A stretch of DNA of 64,000 nucleotides from an uncultured Eggerthellaceae bacterium (GTDB lineage: Bacteria > Actinomycetota > Coriobacteriia > Coriobacteriales > Eggerthellaceae), in the NCBI GenBank assembly GCA_910580205.1, contig CAJTVP010000004.1, forward strand, positions 71,965-135,964, read 5' to 3'. Positions 57,232 through 64,000 of the stretch are shown here, one piece after another. Under the pieces are notes generated by a model. It was not told the origin of the DNA. It saw only the letters and a list, made by a program, of their open reading frames with translations, and made no database searches. The stretch's first letter is position 1. Each line of letters begins with the position of its first letter. The position numbers and the translations under genes are program-made.

Positions 57232-57259
57232 ATCATATCAGAGTCGGACGCTCCGTCAA
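57232..57259 (-). promoter_or_regulatory. promoter of the tRNA Val-Gly-Cys cluster
   Basis: On the - strand TTGACG (57254-57259), a 16-bp spacer and TATGAT (57232-57237). It is well placed for a transcript starting near 57225 just before tRNA-Val. It might also feed echABCDEF. Confidence 0.75.
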
Positions 57260-57304
57260 GGCTCTTCCGGTCATCGGCGAAACGCCTCCTCCATCCCTCC
57301 AAGA

Positions 57305-57628
57305 TCAGATCGCCAAGAGGAGCGCGTAGGCCACCACGCCAGCCACGGCGCAGAGCAAAAGCGACTTGGTCTTCACAGCTACCAGCACCACCACGAGCGC
57401 AGCGATGATGACCGCGCCTGCCGGCCAAAATCCGCTGGCGAACATGCCGGGCGAGAGGATGTCGTTCGCCACGAGCGCCGCGAAGGCCGCTGGCGGGATG
57501 AGATTGAGCGCCATGATCATCTTCGGGGGAAGCTCTTTGCCCTTGAGCGCGAAGAGCGGCACCACGCGGCAGATGAGCATGGTGATGCCGCAGCAGACGA
57601 GGATGATCCAGAACTCTTCCCAGCTCAC
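57305..57628 (-). CDS. azlD: AzlD-type branched-chain amino acid export subunit
   Basis: 107 residues, four membrane spans, with the TMLICRVVPLFALKGKELP start and the NLIPPAAFAALVA segment typical of AzlD. It works with AzlC in exporting branched-chain amino acids or analogues. GTG start overlapping the azlC stop by 4 nt. Confidence 0.92.
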   Translation of the reverse strand: MSWEEFWIILVCCGITMLICRVVPLFALKGKELPPKMIMALNLIPPAAFAALVANDILSPGMFASGFWPAGAVIIAALVVVLVAVKTKSLLLCAVAGVVAYALLLAI

Positions 57629-58320
57629 GACCGCCTCCGTCCATCACGCACCATGAGATAGGCGAAGGCGCAGGCCACGCCGGCCAGCGCTCCGATGATG
57701 ATGGCGGCCCCAGCGAAACCCAGAAGCTTGCAGACGAACACGCCGATCATGGCGAACGCGGCGGCGATGACGTTCGCCGCCGAGAGCTTCTGAGTGAACA
57801 GGAGGCAGATGAAGATGGAGGTCATGGCGAAGGATGCGATGGGAAGCGGGATGTCCAGCACCGACCCGACGAGCACGCCCGCCACGTTCGAGAGCGCCCA
57901 GGAGGTCTGGGAGAAGAGGTTCACCATGAGCCCACGGTCGACCGACCACTCCCCTTCTTTGAACTTCGCGATGGAGACGCCGTAGCTCTCATCGGTCACC
58001 GTGGCGGCGAAGAAGAAGGAGAGCAGCTTGGAGGAGCTTTGGCACTCAGGCGCGAGGGACGCTGAATAGAGCATCTGACGCGTGTTCACCAAGGAGACGC
58101 TCGCGATGATGGAAGAGAGCGGAGTTGCGGTCAGGTACAGATTCGGGATCATGAACTGCCCAGCCCCTGAGTAGAAGAGCGCGGAGAGGATGAAGACCTG
58201 CAGCGCATTCAGGCCGATCTCGTTGCAGAGGATGCCGCATGGGACGCCGATGGCCACGTATCCCAAGATGATGGGAACCGCGGCGATGAACGCGTCTTTG
58301 ATGTGAGCGTGGGGGATCAT
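57625..58320 (-). CDS. azlC: AzlC-type branched-chain amino acid permease
   Basis: 231 residues, about seven or eight membrane spans. It has the AAVPIILGYVAIGVPCGIL start, the GAGQFM motif and the RQMLYSASL and DESYGVS segments diagnostic for AzlC. Together with AzlD it forms the exporter; substrate range is not resolved. Nine bp after mtnA, same strand. Confidence 0.94.
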   Translation of the reverse strand: MIPHAHIKDAFIAAVPIILGYVAIGVPCGILCNEIGLNALQVFILSALFYSGAGQFMIPNLYLTATPLSSIIASVSLVNTRQMLYSASLAPECQSSSKLLSFFFAATVTDESYGVSIAKFKEGEWSVDRGLMVNLFSQTSWALSNVAGVLVGSVLDIPLPIASFAMTSIFICLLFTQKLSAANVIAAAFAMIGVFVCKLLGFAGAAIIIGALAGVACAFAYLMVRDGRRRS

Positions 58321-58329
58321 GGGCGGCTC

Positions 58330-59448
58330 TCAGGAAACGGATGAGGCGATCTCATCGGGGCGGAAGACGCCCCTCTCCGTGATGATGGCGGTGATGAGGC
58401 TGGCAGGGGTCACATCGAACGCTGGATTGAGCACGTCCACGCCTTCGATCGGAGGTTCCAGGACCTCAGCGGCATCCCGTTCTTCGATCGGGATGCGAGA
58501 GCCGTCAAGGATGCCCAGATCCACGGTGGAGGTGGGAGCAGCCACATAGAATGGGACGTTGAAATGGCGAGCGAGCACCGCGACGCCAAGGGTGCCTATC
58601 TTGTTGGCCGCATCCCCGTTGGCCGCGATGCGGTCCGCGCCCACGATGACGGCGTCCACCTCGCCCGCGTCCATGACCGTCGCCGCCATGTCGTCGCAGA
58701 TGAGCGTCACGGGCACGCCGACACGGGAGAGCTCCCAAGCCGTGAGGCGAGCGCCTTGGCAGACCGGACGCGTCTCATCAGCGAACACGCGTGCGACCTT
58801 GCCCTCTTCGAACGCGGCGTAGACGACGCCCAGAGCCGTGCCATAGAACGCCGTGGCCAGGCTTCCCGCATTGCAGTGGGTGAGGATGCGCGCGCCTTCC
58901 GGAAGGAGCGCGGCCCCATGGCTTCCGATGCGGCGATTGACCTCCTCATCCTGAGCGATCAGCGCATCCACATCATCGAACAAGCCTGAAACGACAGCCG
59001 CTGAAGACGCGCCCTCCTCCGCCCTCGCGCGAGCCTGCCTCATCACAAGATCCACCGCCCAGGCGAGATTCACCGCCGTAGGCCGCGCTTGGGCTATCGT
59101 CTGGGCAGCCGCGCTGAGGCGCGCCATGAAGCCGGAAGCATCTTCCGCGCCCTCTTCGCTGGCAGCGAGCTCTGCCGCGGCGAGAGCCACCGCTGCCGCG
59201 CCCGCGATGCCGATGGCCGGCGCCCCGCGCACGACGAGCGCGGAGATCCATGAGACAGCTTCGCGCCAGTCAGAGGTCTCAAGCCGCACCTCCGCGCGGG
59301 GGAGCTGCGTTTGATCGATCACGGACACGCGAGCGCGAAAGGGAGGAACGGCTGGCGCCGACGCACCAGCCGTTCCCGAAGCGCTTCCATCTTCGCTCCC
59401 CCGGAGGAGTGAGATGGTCCGAGGGAGCCTGTCAAGGGATGCAGGCAT
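58330..59448 (-). CDS. mtnA: S-methyl-5-thioribose-1-phosphate isomerase (MtnA family)
   Basis: 372 residues. It has the VVRGAPAIGIAGAAAVALA motif, the catalytic Cys in THCNAGSLAT, the Asp in VIVGADRIAANGDAANKIG, and the PTSTVDLGILDG end. It converts the aldose of methylthioribose-1-P to the ketose in methionine salvage; some members act on ribose-1,5-bisphosphate or deoxyribose analogues. The first 40 residues are an Ala/Ser-rich extension, so the start could instead be a GTG near residue 41. No other mtn gene is in the window. It follows ppdK by 21 bp. Confidence 0.9.
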   Translation of the reverse strand: MPASLDRLPRTISLLRGSEDGSASGTAGASAPAVPPFRARVSVIDQTQLPRAEVRLETSDWREAVSWISALVVRGAPAIGIAGAAAVALAAAELAASEEGAEDASGFMARLSAAAQTIAQARPTAVNLAWAVDLVMRQARARAEEGASSAAVVSGLFDDVDALIAQDEEVNRRIGSHGAALLPEGARILTHCNAGSLATAFYGTALGVVYAAFEEGKVARVFADETRPVCQGARLTAWELSRVGVPVTLICDDMAATVMDAGEVDAVIVGADRIAANGDAANKIGTLGVAVLARHFNVPFYVAAPTSTVDLGILDGSRIPIEERDAAEVLEPPIEGVDVLNPAFDVTPASLITAIITERGVFRPDEIASSVS

Positions 59449-59469
59449 CAGACGCGCAGCCTCCCGTCA

Positions 59470-62190
59470 TCAAGCCTGTTCGATCTGGGCTTGCGCCGCC
59501 GCCAGACGAGCGACCGGCACGCGGTAGGGCGAGCAGGACACGTAATCAAGCCCGATGCGGTTGAAGATGTGGATGGACTCCGGGTCTCCTCCATGCTCAC
59601 CGCATACGCCGCAGACGATGTCCGGATTGCCCTCATGGCCCAGCTTCACGCCCATGGCCACCAGCTTCGCCACGCCATCCTCATCGATGGTGGCGAACGG
59701 GTTGTGCGTGAGCAAGCGCTCGGTCAGATACTGCGGCACGAACTCGCCCTCCACGTCATCACGGCTGAAGCCGAAGGTGGTCTGGGTGAGGTCGTTGGTG
59801 CCGAAGGAGAAGAAGTCCGCTTGCGTGGCGATCTCATCCGCCGTGAGCGCTGCGCGCGGAAGCTCGATCATGGTGCCGACGGGGATGTCGAGCTCAACGC
59901 CTTCGTCCACCGCCACCTGGGCGATGACGTCCTCCGCGATGCCGCGCAGGCGCGCCAGCTCGTTCACCGTGGACACGAGCGGGATCATGATCTCCGGCTT
60001 GGGATCCAAGCCCTCTTTCTTGAGCTTCGCGCACGCCGTGGCGATGGCGCGGATCTGCATCTGCGGGAGCACCGGGTAGACGATGCCCAACCGCACGCCG
60101 CGCAGCCCGAGCATCGGGTTCTGCTCCGCGAACGCGTCGATCTTCTCCAGAAGCGCGCGCTTCTCCGCGATCTCCGCAGCGGGAGCGCCCTTCTCTTCCG
60201 CTCGCGCGATCTCCACCTCCAGAGAACGCGGTGAATCCAGGAACTCATGCAGCGGCGGATCGAGCAAGCGCACGATCACGGGCAGCCCGTCCATGGCCTT
60301 GAACATCTCGTGGAAATCGCCCGACTGAGCGGCGTACAGCTCAGACGTGGCCTTCTCGCGGTTCAGCTCATCGTCGTTCAGGATGAAGGACTGGATGATC
60401 TGCTTGCGATCGCCCAAGAACATGTGCTCCGTGCGGCACAGGCCGATGCCCTGCGCGCCGAACTCGCGGGACAGATGCGCGTCTTCAGGATTGTCCGCGT
60501 TCGCGCGCACGCCCAGCTTGCGGTATTCATCCGCCCACTCCAGGATGGTGTCCAGATCCCCTGTGATCTCAGGCATGACCAGGGACACCGCGCCCAGGAC
60601 GACGATGCCGGAGGTGCCGTCGATGGAGATCATGTCGCCCTCATGGATGACGATGTCCGTGCCGGAGATGGCGGCTTCCTTCTTCTCCGCGTCGATCCGC
60701 AGCGCCTCCACGCCGCAGACGCAAGGCGCGCCCATGCCGCGGGCGATGACGGCCGCATGGCTGGTCTTGCCGCCGTGCGAGGTGAGGATGCCCTCAGCGG
60801 CGATCATGCCAGCCAGGTCATCCGGGGTGGTCTCCCAGCGCACGAGCACGCATTTGCGGCCTTCCTCAGCGGCTTGCACGGCGTCCACCGCGGAGAAGAC
60901 CGCCTCTCCCACGGCGGCGCCGGGGCTGGCGTTCAAGCCCTTGGCGACCACGTCGTAGTGAGCGTCCTTGTCGAACTGCGGATGCAGGAGCTGGTCGAGC
61001 TGGTCCGGCTCCACGCGCATGACCGCTTCCTTCTTCGTGATGAGGCCCTCTGAGACCATCTGGATGGCGATGTGGAGCGCGGCTTGGGCTGTGCGCTTGC
61101 CGGCGCGGGTCTGCAGCATCCAGAGCTTGCCCTGCTCGATCGTGAACTCGATGTCGCACATATCGCGGAAATGGTTCTCAAGGATGACGAAGATGTCCTC
61201 CAGCTGGCGGCCCGCTTCCTCCAGGCCGTTCACGTTCTTGAGATCGGCGATGGGGCTCGTGTTCCTGATGCCCGCCACCACGTCTTCGCCCTGGGCGTTC
61301 ACCAGGTAGTCGCCATAGAACTCCTTCTCGCCGTTCGCCGGGTTGCGCGTGAACGCCACGCCGGTGGCGGAGGTCTCTCCCTTGTTGCCGAAGACCATGG
61401 ACTGCACGTTCACGGCGGTGCCCAGGTCATCCGCGATCTTGTTCTTCTTGCGATAGAGGACCGCGCGCGGGTTGTTCCAGCTGCCGAACACCGCTTCGAT
61501 GGCCAGCTGGAGCTGGATCATGGGGTCTTGCGGGAACGCGACCGCGCCATCCACCACGAGCGCCGGATAGTCTGAAGCGGAGACGTTCTCGGAGAAGATC
61601 TGCTTGAACACGTCCACCAGGTCTTTGAGGTCATCAGCGGAAAGCTCGGTGTCGGAGCGCACGCCGCGCTCGTTCTTCTTCGCCGTGATGGCGTTCTCGA
61701 ACAGGTCCCCATCAAGGCCCATGACCACATTGGAGAACATCTGAATGAAGCGGCGATAGGAGTCCCAGGCGAAACGGGGGTTGTCCGTCTGAGCGATGAG
61801 CCCATTGATGGATTCATCATTGAGGCCCAGGTTCAGCACAGTGTCCATCATGCCCGGCATGGACATGGGCGCGCCCGAACGGACGGAGACGAGGAGGGGG
61901 TCATGGGCATCCCCGATCTTCTTGCCCATGCGCCGCTCAAGGTCCGCACGGTACTCCGCGATGGTGTCAAGGGCGCCCTCAGGCCAGACGTTGCCCGCGT
62001 TCGCGTATTCCATGCACGTCTGACAGGTGATGGTGAATCCCGGAGGGACCGGAAGGCCGATGTTCGCCATCTCGGCGAGGTTCGCACCCTTGCCGCCCAG
62101 GACGGCTTTCATGTCGGTGTTGCCTTCGGTGACGTTGTTGCCTTCGGCATCCTTGCCGAATGCGTAGACGCGCTTGACCTCTTCAGCCAC
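59470..62190 (-). CDS. ppdK: pyruvate phosphate dikinase
   Basis: About 906 residues. The nucleotide-binding half begins KAVLGGKGANLAEMANIGLPVPPGF. The swivelling domain carries the phospho-histidine in GGKTSHAAVIARGMGAPCV, and the PEP-binding barrel has GLCRTEHMF and the FGTNDLTQTT and CGEHGGDP segments. It interconverts PEP, AMP and PPi with pyruvate, ATP and phosphate. In anaerobes it serves glycolysis or, with PckA, gluconeogenesis. The GTG at 62190 follows AAGGAGA; the TTG at 62208 lies before that site. The leader has an AGCCTT/AAGGCT repeat (62249-62261). Confidence 0.97.
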   Translation of the reverse strand: MAEEVKRVYAFGKDAEGNNVTEGNTDMKAVLGGKGANLAEMANIGLPVPPGFTITCQTCMEYANAGNVWPEGALDTIAEYRADLERRMGKKIGDAHDPLLVSVRSGAPMSMPGMMDTVLNLGLNDESINGLIAQTDNPRFAWDSYRRFIQMFSNVVMGLDGDLFENAITAKKNERGVRSDTELSADDLKDLVDVFKQIFSENVSASDYPALVVDGAVAFPQDPMIQLQLAIEAVFGSWNNPRAVLYRKKNKIADDLGTAVNVQSMVFGNKGETSATGVAFTRNPANGEKEFYGDYLVNAQGEDVVAGIRNTSPIADLKNVNGLEEAGRQLEDIFVILENHFRDMCDIEFTIEQGKLWMLQTRAGKRTAQAALHIAIQMVSEGLITKKEAVMRVEPDQLDQLLHPQFDKDAHYDVVAKGLNASPGAAVGEAVFSAVDAVQAAEEGRKCVLVRWETTPDDLAGMIAAEGILTSHGGKTSHAAVIARGMGAPCVCGVEALRIDAEKKEAAISGTDIVIHEGDMISIDGTSGIVVLGAVSLVMPEITGDLDTILEWADEYRKLGVRANADNPEDAHLSREFGAQGIGLCRTEHMFLGDRKQIIQSFILNDDELNREKATSELYAAQSGDFHEMFKAMDGLPVIVRLLDPPLHEFLDSPRSLEVEIARAEEKGAPAAEIAEKRALLEKIDAFAEQNPMLGLRGVRLGIVYPVLPQMQIRAIATACAKLKKEGLDPKPEIMIPLVSTVNELARLRGIAEDVIAQVAVDEGVELDIPVGTMIELPRAALTADEIATQADFFSFGTNDLTQTTFGFSRDDVEGEFVPQYLTERLLTHNPFATIDEDGVAKLVAMGVKLGHEGNPDIVCGVCGEHGGDPESIHIFNRIGLDYVSCSPYRVPVARLAAAQAQIEQA

Positions 62191-62274
62191 TTTGCTCTCC
62201 TTCAACAACCGGTTTTGCCGATATCGCGCAGAGGGTGCGCGAACCTGAAGCCTTGAAGGCTCAAAGGCGGCTCA

Positions 62275-62297
62275 ATGATAACAATCCCGTAACGGGA
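62275..62297 (-). terminator. terminator after the membrane-protein gene, upstream of ppdK
   Basis: On the - strand TCCCG (62293-62297) pairs with CGGGA (62285-62289) around TTA and is followed by the T-rich TTGTTAT. A wider AAAGGCGG/CCGCCTTT pair encloses it. The 173-bp region between the two genes holds no gene and no clear ppdK promoter. Confidence 0.5.
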
Positions 62298-62363
62298 GAA
62301 CCCGCCGCGCACCGCCTTTATTTCATGAGTGGCGCTCGCGGAACCGAATTATGGGCCAACAGG

Positions 62364-63977
62364 TCAGGATTGATCGGATCGGTATTGCTCGATCCAGGAC
62401 CTCTTGGCGTAAGCGCGATAGCCGTTGCCCCCTTGGATCTCCACGTACTTCTTATCCTTCTTGGTGAAGTACTCATCCAATGCCATGCCTTTGGCGCATA
62501 TGAACACATCGAAATCATAGCGTTTGTTGTACAGCTCGAACGCGAAGTCGCCCGTCGCCATGTCCACGTATTCATAATAGAAGTTGAAATCCTGGCCGCT
62601 GATGCGGGAGTTCCAAAGCTCTGGGCGCGGGTCCACGTTCACCTTGAAGCCGTTGTACTCAAGGTAGCCGCCCGCGTTGAAGTGGGTGAAGACGCGCGTG
62701 TTCTCCTTGTCCACACCAAGTCCATCAAGGTAGTTCACCGTGTTCACGGGCGTTGATTCCCCATCATGGGGATACGATGCCAATTCAGGCGCTCTCACCG
62801 TCATGGAATCGGACATGGCGCATACGCCAGCGACCAAGATGACGGCGGATGCGGCCTTCGCCCATTTCACCTCAGCGAGGAACGGGAAACCGATGCCTTT
62901 CGCAGCCCAGGCCAGATAAGCCGAGCAGAACACCGCGCCCAACCACATGTTGCGCACATACATCATGGCGGCGACCGTGCCCGCCAGAGCCAAGAGCGTC
63001 AATGGCAGATTGATGCTCTTGAGGCCCTTCCTTCCCATCACGAAGATGGCGAAGAGCAAAAGCGCTGTGGTGATCGCGGTCTCATAGCCGCTTGAAGGCG
63101 TGAAACCCTGCATCTCATTGATGTGGTTCTTGTAGCTGGCCGCCCCGAAGGAAAGGAACACATAGAGGGCGCCTTGGATGCCGTAGGGGTTCACCAAAAG
63201 CGCCACGGCGCAGATCGCGAGCGTGATCAGCAAGGAGATGCGCGGGTAGGCCTGCTCCACCAGCTGCACGCGCTCAAGATGGCCGCGCTTGTGGAATGGC
63301 TTCAGGACATCAGGCAGCACGAAGCAGAAGATGATCCCCAGATCGAGCGGCGCCAGAGCAGCATGGCAATTCACATGGACCACGCAGATGAGCGGCAAGG
63401 CGATCAGATAGCGCGCATCAGAGGTGCGGGCGTATTTCACGCAGAACCAGACGATCCAGCTGTAGGCCAACATGGAATACAGATGCGGGCGCACCGTGGT
63501 GTAGGGGCTGGCCGCCACGAGGCAGAGGAGCACGAGCACCATGAGCACCTCCCCACCGGAATCATTGCCGCGCAGCGTATGGAAGATGAACAGAAGCGAT
63601 GCTGCGAACAAGAGGAACAACGCGGTCACATACACGCCGAGCCCCACGAAGCCCGCTGCATGATAGATGGTGTACATTATGACGCTGGGGAGCCACTGTT
63701 GGATGACGATCCCCATGTTCTGCTGGATGGAGAAGGGGTTGGTGTAAGGGATGCCGTGCTGGGTGATGTATTCGCCATTGGCCAGGATGAACCAGATGTC
63801 ATTGTCGTAGGACGACGGGAATATGGAGTTGCCCGCATAGAAGAGGGCGATCGCGGCGAAGATGGCCATGAGCAGCAGGCTGCTCTTCTGGGGCTTGCGC
63901 ACCCTCATCTTGAAACCGGGGCGCAATTCCCCGAATGCGGAGGGCCTCACGCGGAGGCGCTCGCCATCAAGCGCCAT
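62364..63977 (-). CDS. multi-span membrane protein, GT-C glycosyltransferase-like
   Basis: At least 537 residues with about ten membrane spans and a soluble C-terminal domain of about 130 residues. An Asp-containing first outer loop after the first span (YDNDIWFILANGEYITQHGIPYTNPFS) resembles lipid-linked-sugar-dependent GT-C glycosyltransferases. The C-terminal part (ENTRVFTHFNAGGYLEYNG, PRPELW) recalls the periplasmic domain of such proteins. Donor and acceptor are unknown. The frame stays open to the window edge, so the ATG at 63977 (AAGGCGG upstream) may not be the true start. An ATG at 63908 is another candidate. Confidence 0.6.
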   Translation of the reverse strand: MALDGERLRVRPSAFGELRPGFKMRVRKPQKSSLLLMAIFAAIALFYAGNSIFPSSYDNDIWFILANGEYITQHGIPYTNPFSIQQNMGIVIQQWLPSVIMYTIYHAAGFVGLGVYVTALFLLFAASLLFIFHTLRGNDSGGEVLMVLVLLCLVAASPYTTVRPHLYSMLAYSWIVWFCVKYARTSDARYLIALPLICVVHVNCHAALAPLDLGIIFCFVLPDVLKPFHKRGHLERVQLVEQAYPRISLLITLAICAVALLVNPYGIQGALYVFLSFGAASYKNHINEMQGFTPSSGYETAITTALLLFAIFVMGRKGLKSINLPLTLLALAGTVAAMMYVRNMWLGAVFCSAYLAWAAKGIGFPFLAEVKWAKAASAVILVAGVCAMSDSMTVRAPELASYPHDGESTPVNTVNYLDGLGVDKENTRVFTHFNAGGYLEYNGFKVNVDPRPELWNSRISGQDFNFYYEYVDMATGDFAFELYNKRYDFDVFICAKGMALDEYFTKKDKKYVEIQGGNGYRAYAKRSWIEQYRSDQS

Positions 63978-64000
63978 GGCACCGCCTTGATCCAGCTGCC

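Overview
The window is core chromosome of a GC-rich, strictly anaerobic, Gram-positive-type actinobacterium. Gene content and order best fit the class Coriobacteriia (Eggerthella/Slackia/Denitrobacterium-like); this placement is inferred, because no 16S rRNA lies in the window. Supporting points are RNase J and RNase Y together, GAAC-N4-GTTC-type SOS boxes, a ferredoxin-based metabolism (indolepyruvate oxidoreductase, Ech hydrogenase, ATP-type PEP carboxykinase, pyruvate phosphate dikinase), and no phage, IS or CRISPR sequence.

Left part, about 1-35 kb, is almost all on the + strand. It holds the end of leuA, ackA, a LOG-family gene, the phoH-ybeY-dgkA-era-(PASTA protein)-recO cluster, rpsO, pnp, dapB, dapA, rnj, ftsK, a rodZ-like gene, yajQ, rimO, a pgsA-cinA fusion, recA-recX, rny, an orphan GHKL ATPase, spoVS, miaB-miaA-dapF-hflX, and the divergent pair lexA / nrdR-dut. 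The order rpsO-pnp ... dapA-rnj-ftsK-rodZ ... pgsA-cinA-recA-rny ... spoVS ... miaB resembles the corresponding Bacillus region. Exceptions on the - strand are pckA and lexA.

At 35375-35402, in a small AT-rich intergenic gap, lies a sequence that reads as a dif site (XerC half ATAACGGATAA, 6-bp centre, XerD half TTATGTAAACT). Around it gene direction flips: + genes to the left and - genes to the right converge here, as expected at the replication terminus. ftsK, whose product works at dif, is about 16 kb away.

Right part, 36.9-64 kb, is on the - strand. Read in transcription order it holds a membrane protein, ppdK-mtnA-azlC-azlD, a Val-Gly-Cys tRNA cluster, a complete echABCDEF energy-converting [NiFe] hydrogenase operon, a CDP-alcohol phosphatidyltransferase, a VanW protein, a paaK-ACT-dacA-FHA-iorA-iorB-ACT-paaK-gluQ run, and two cell-surface or membrane proteins. 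IorAB, the two PaaK ligases and Ech together suggest fermentation of aromatic amino acids: aryl pyruvates are oxidised to aryl-acetyl-CoA with reduced ferredoxin, which Ech can reoxidise to H2 while pumping ions.

Regulatory signals visible in the sequence include sigma70-type promoters (rpsO, recA, lexA, tRNA cluster), LexA boxes at recA and lexA, a NrdR box before nrdR, several intrinsic terminators, and an rny leader with its own terminator that may be an attenuator or a small RNA.
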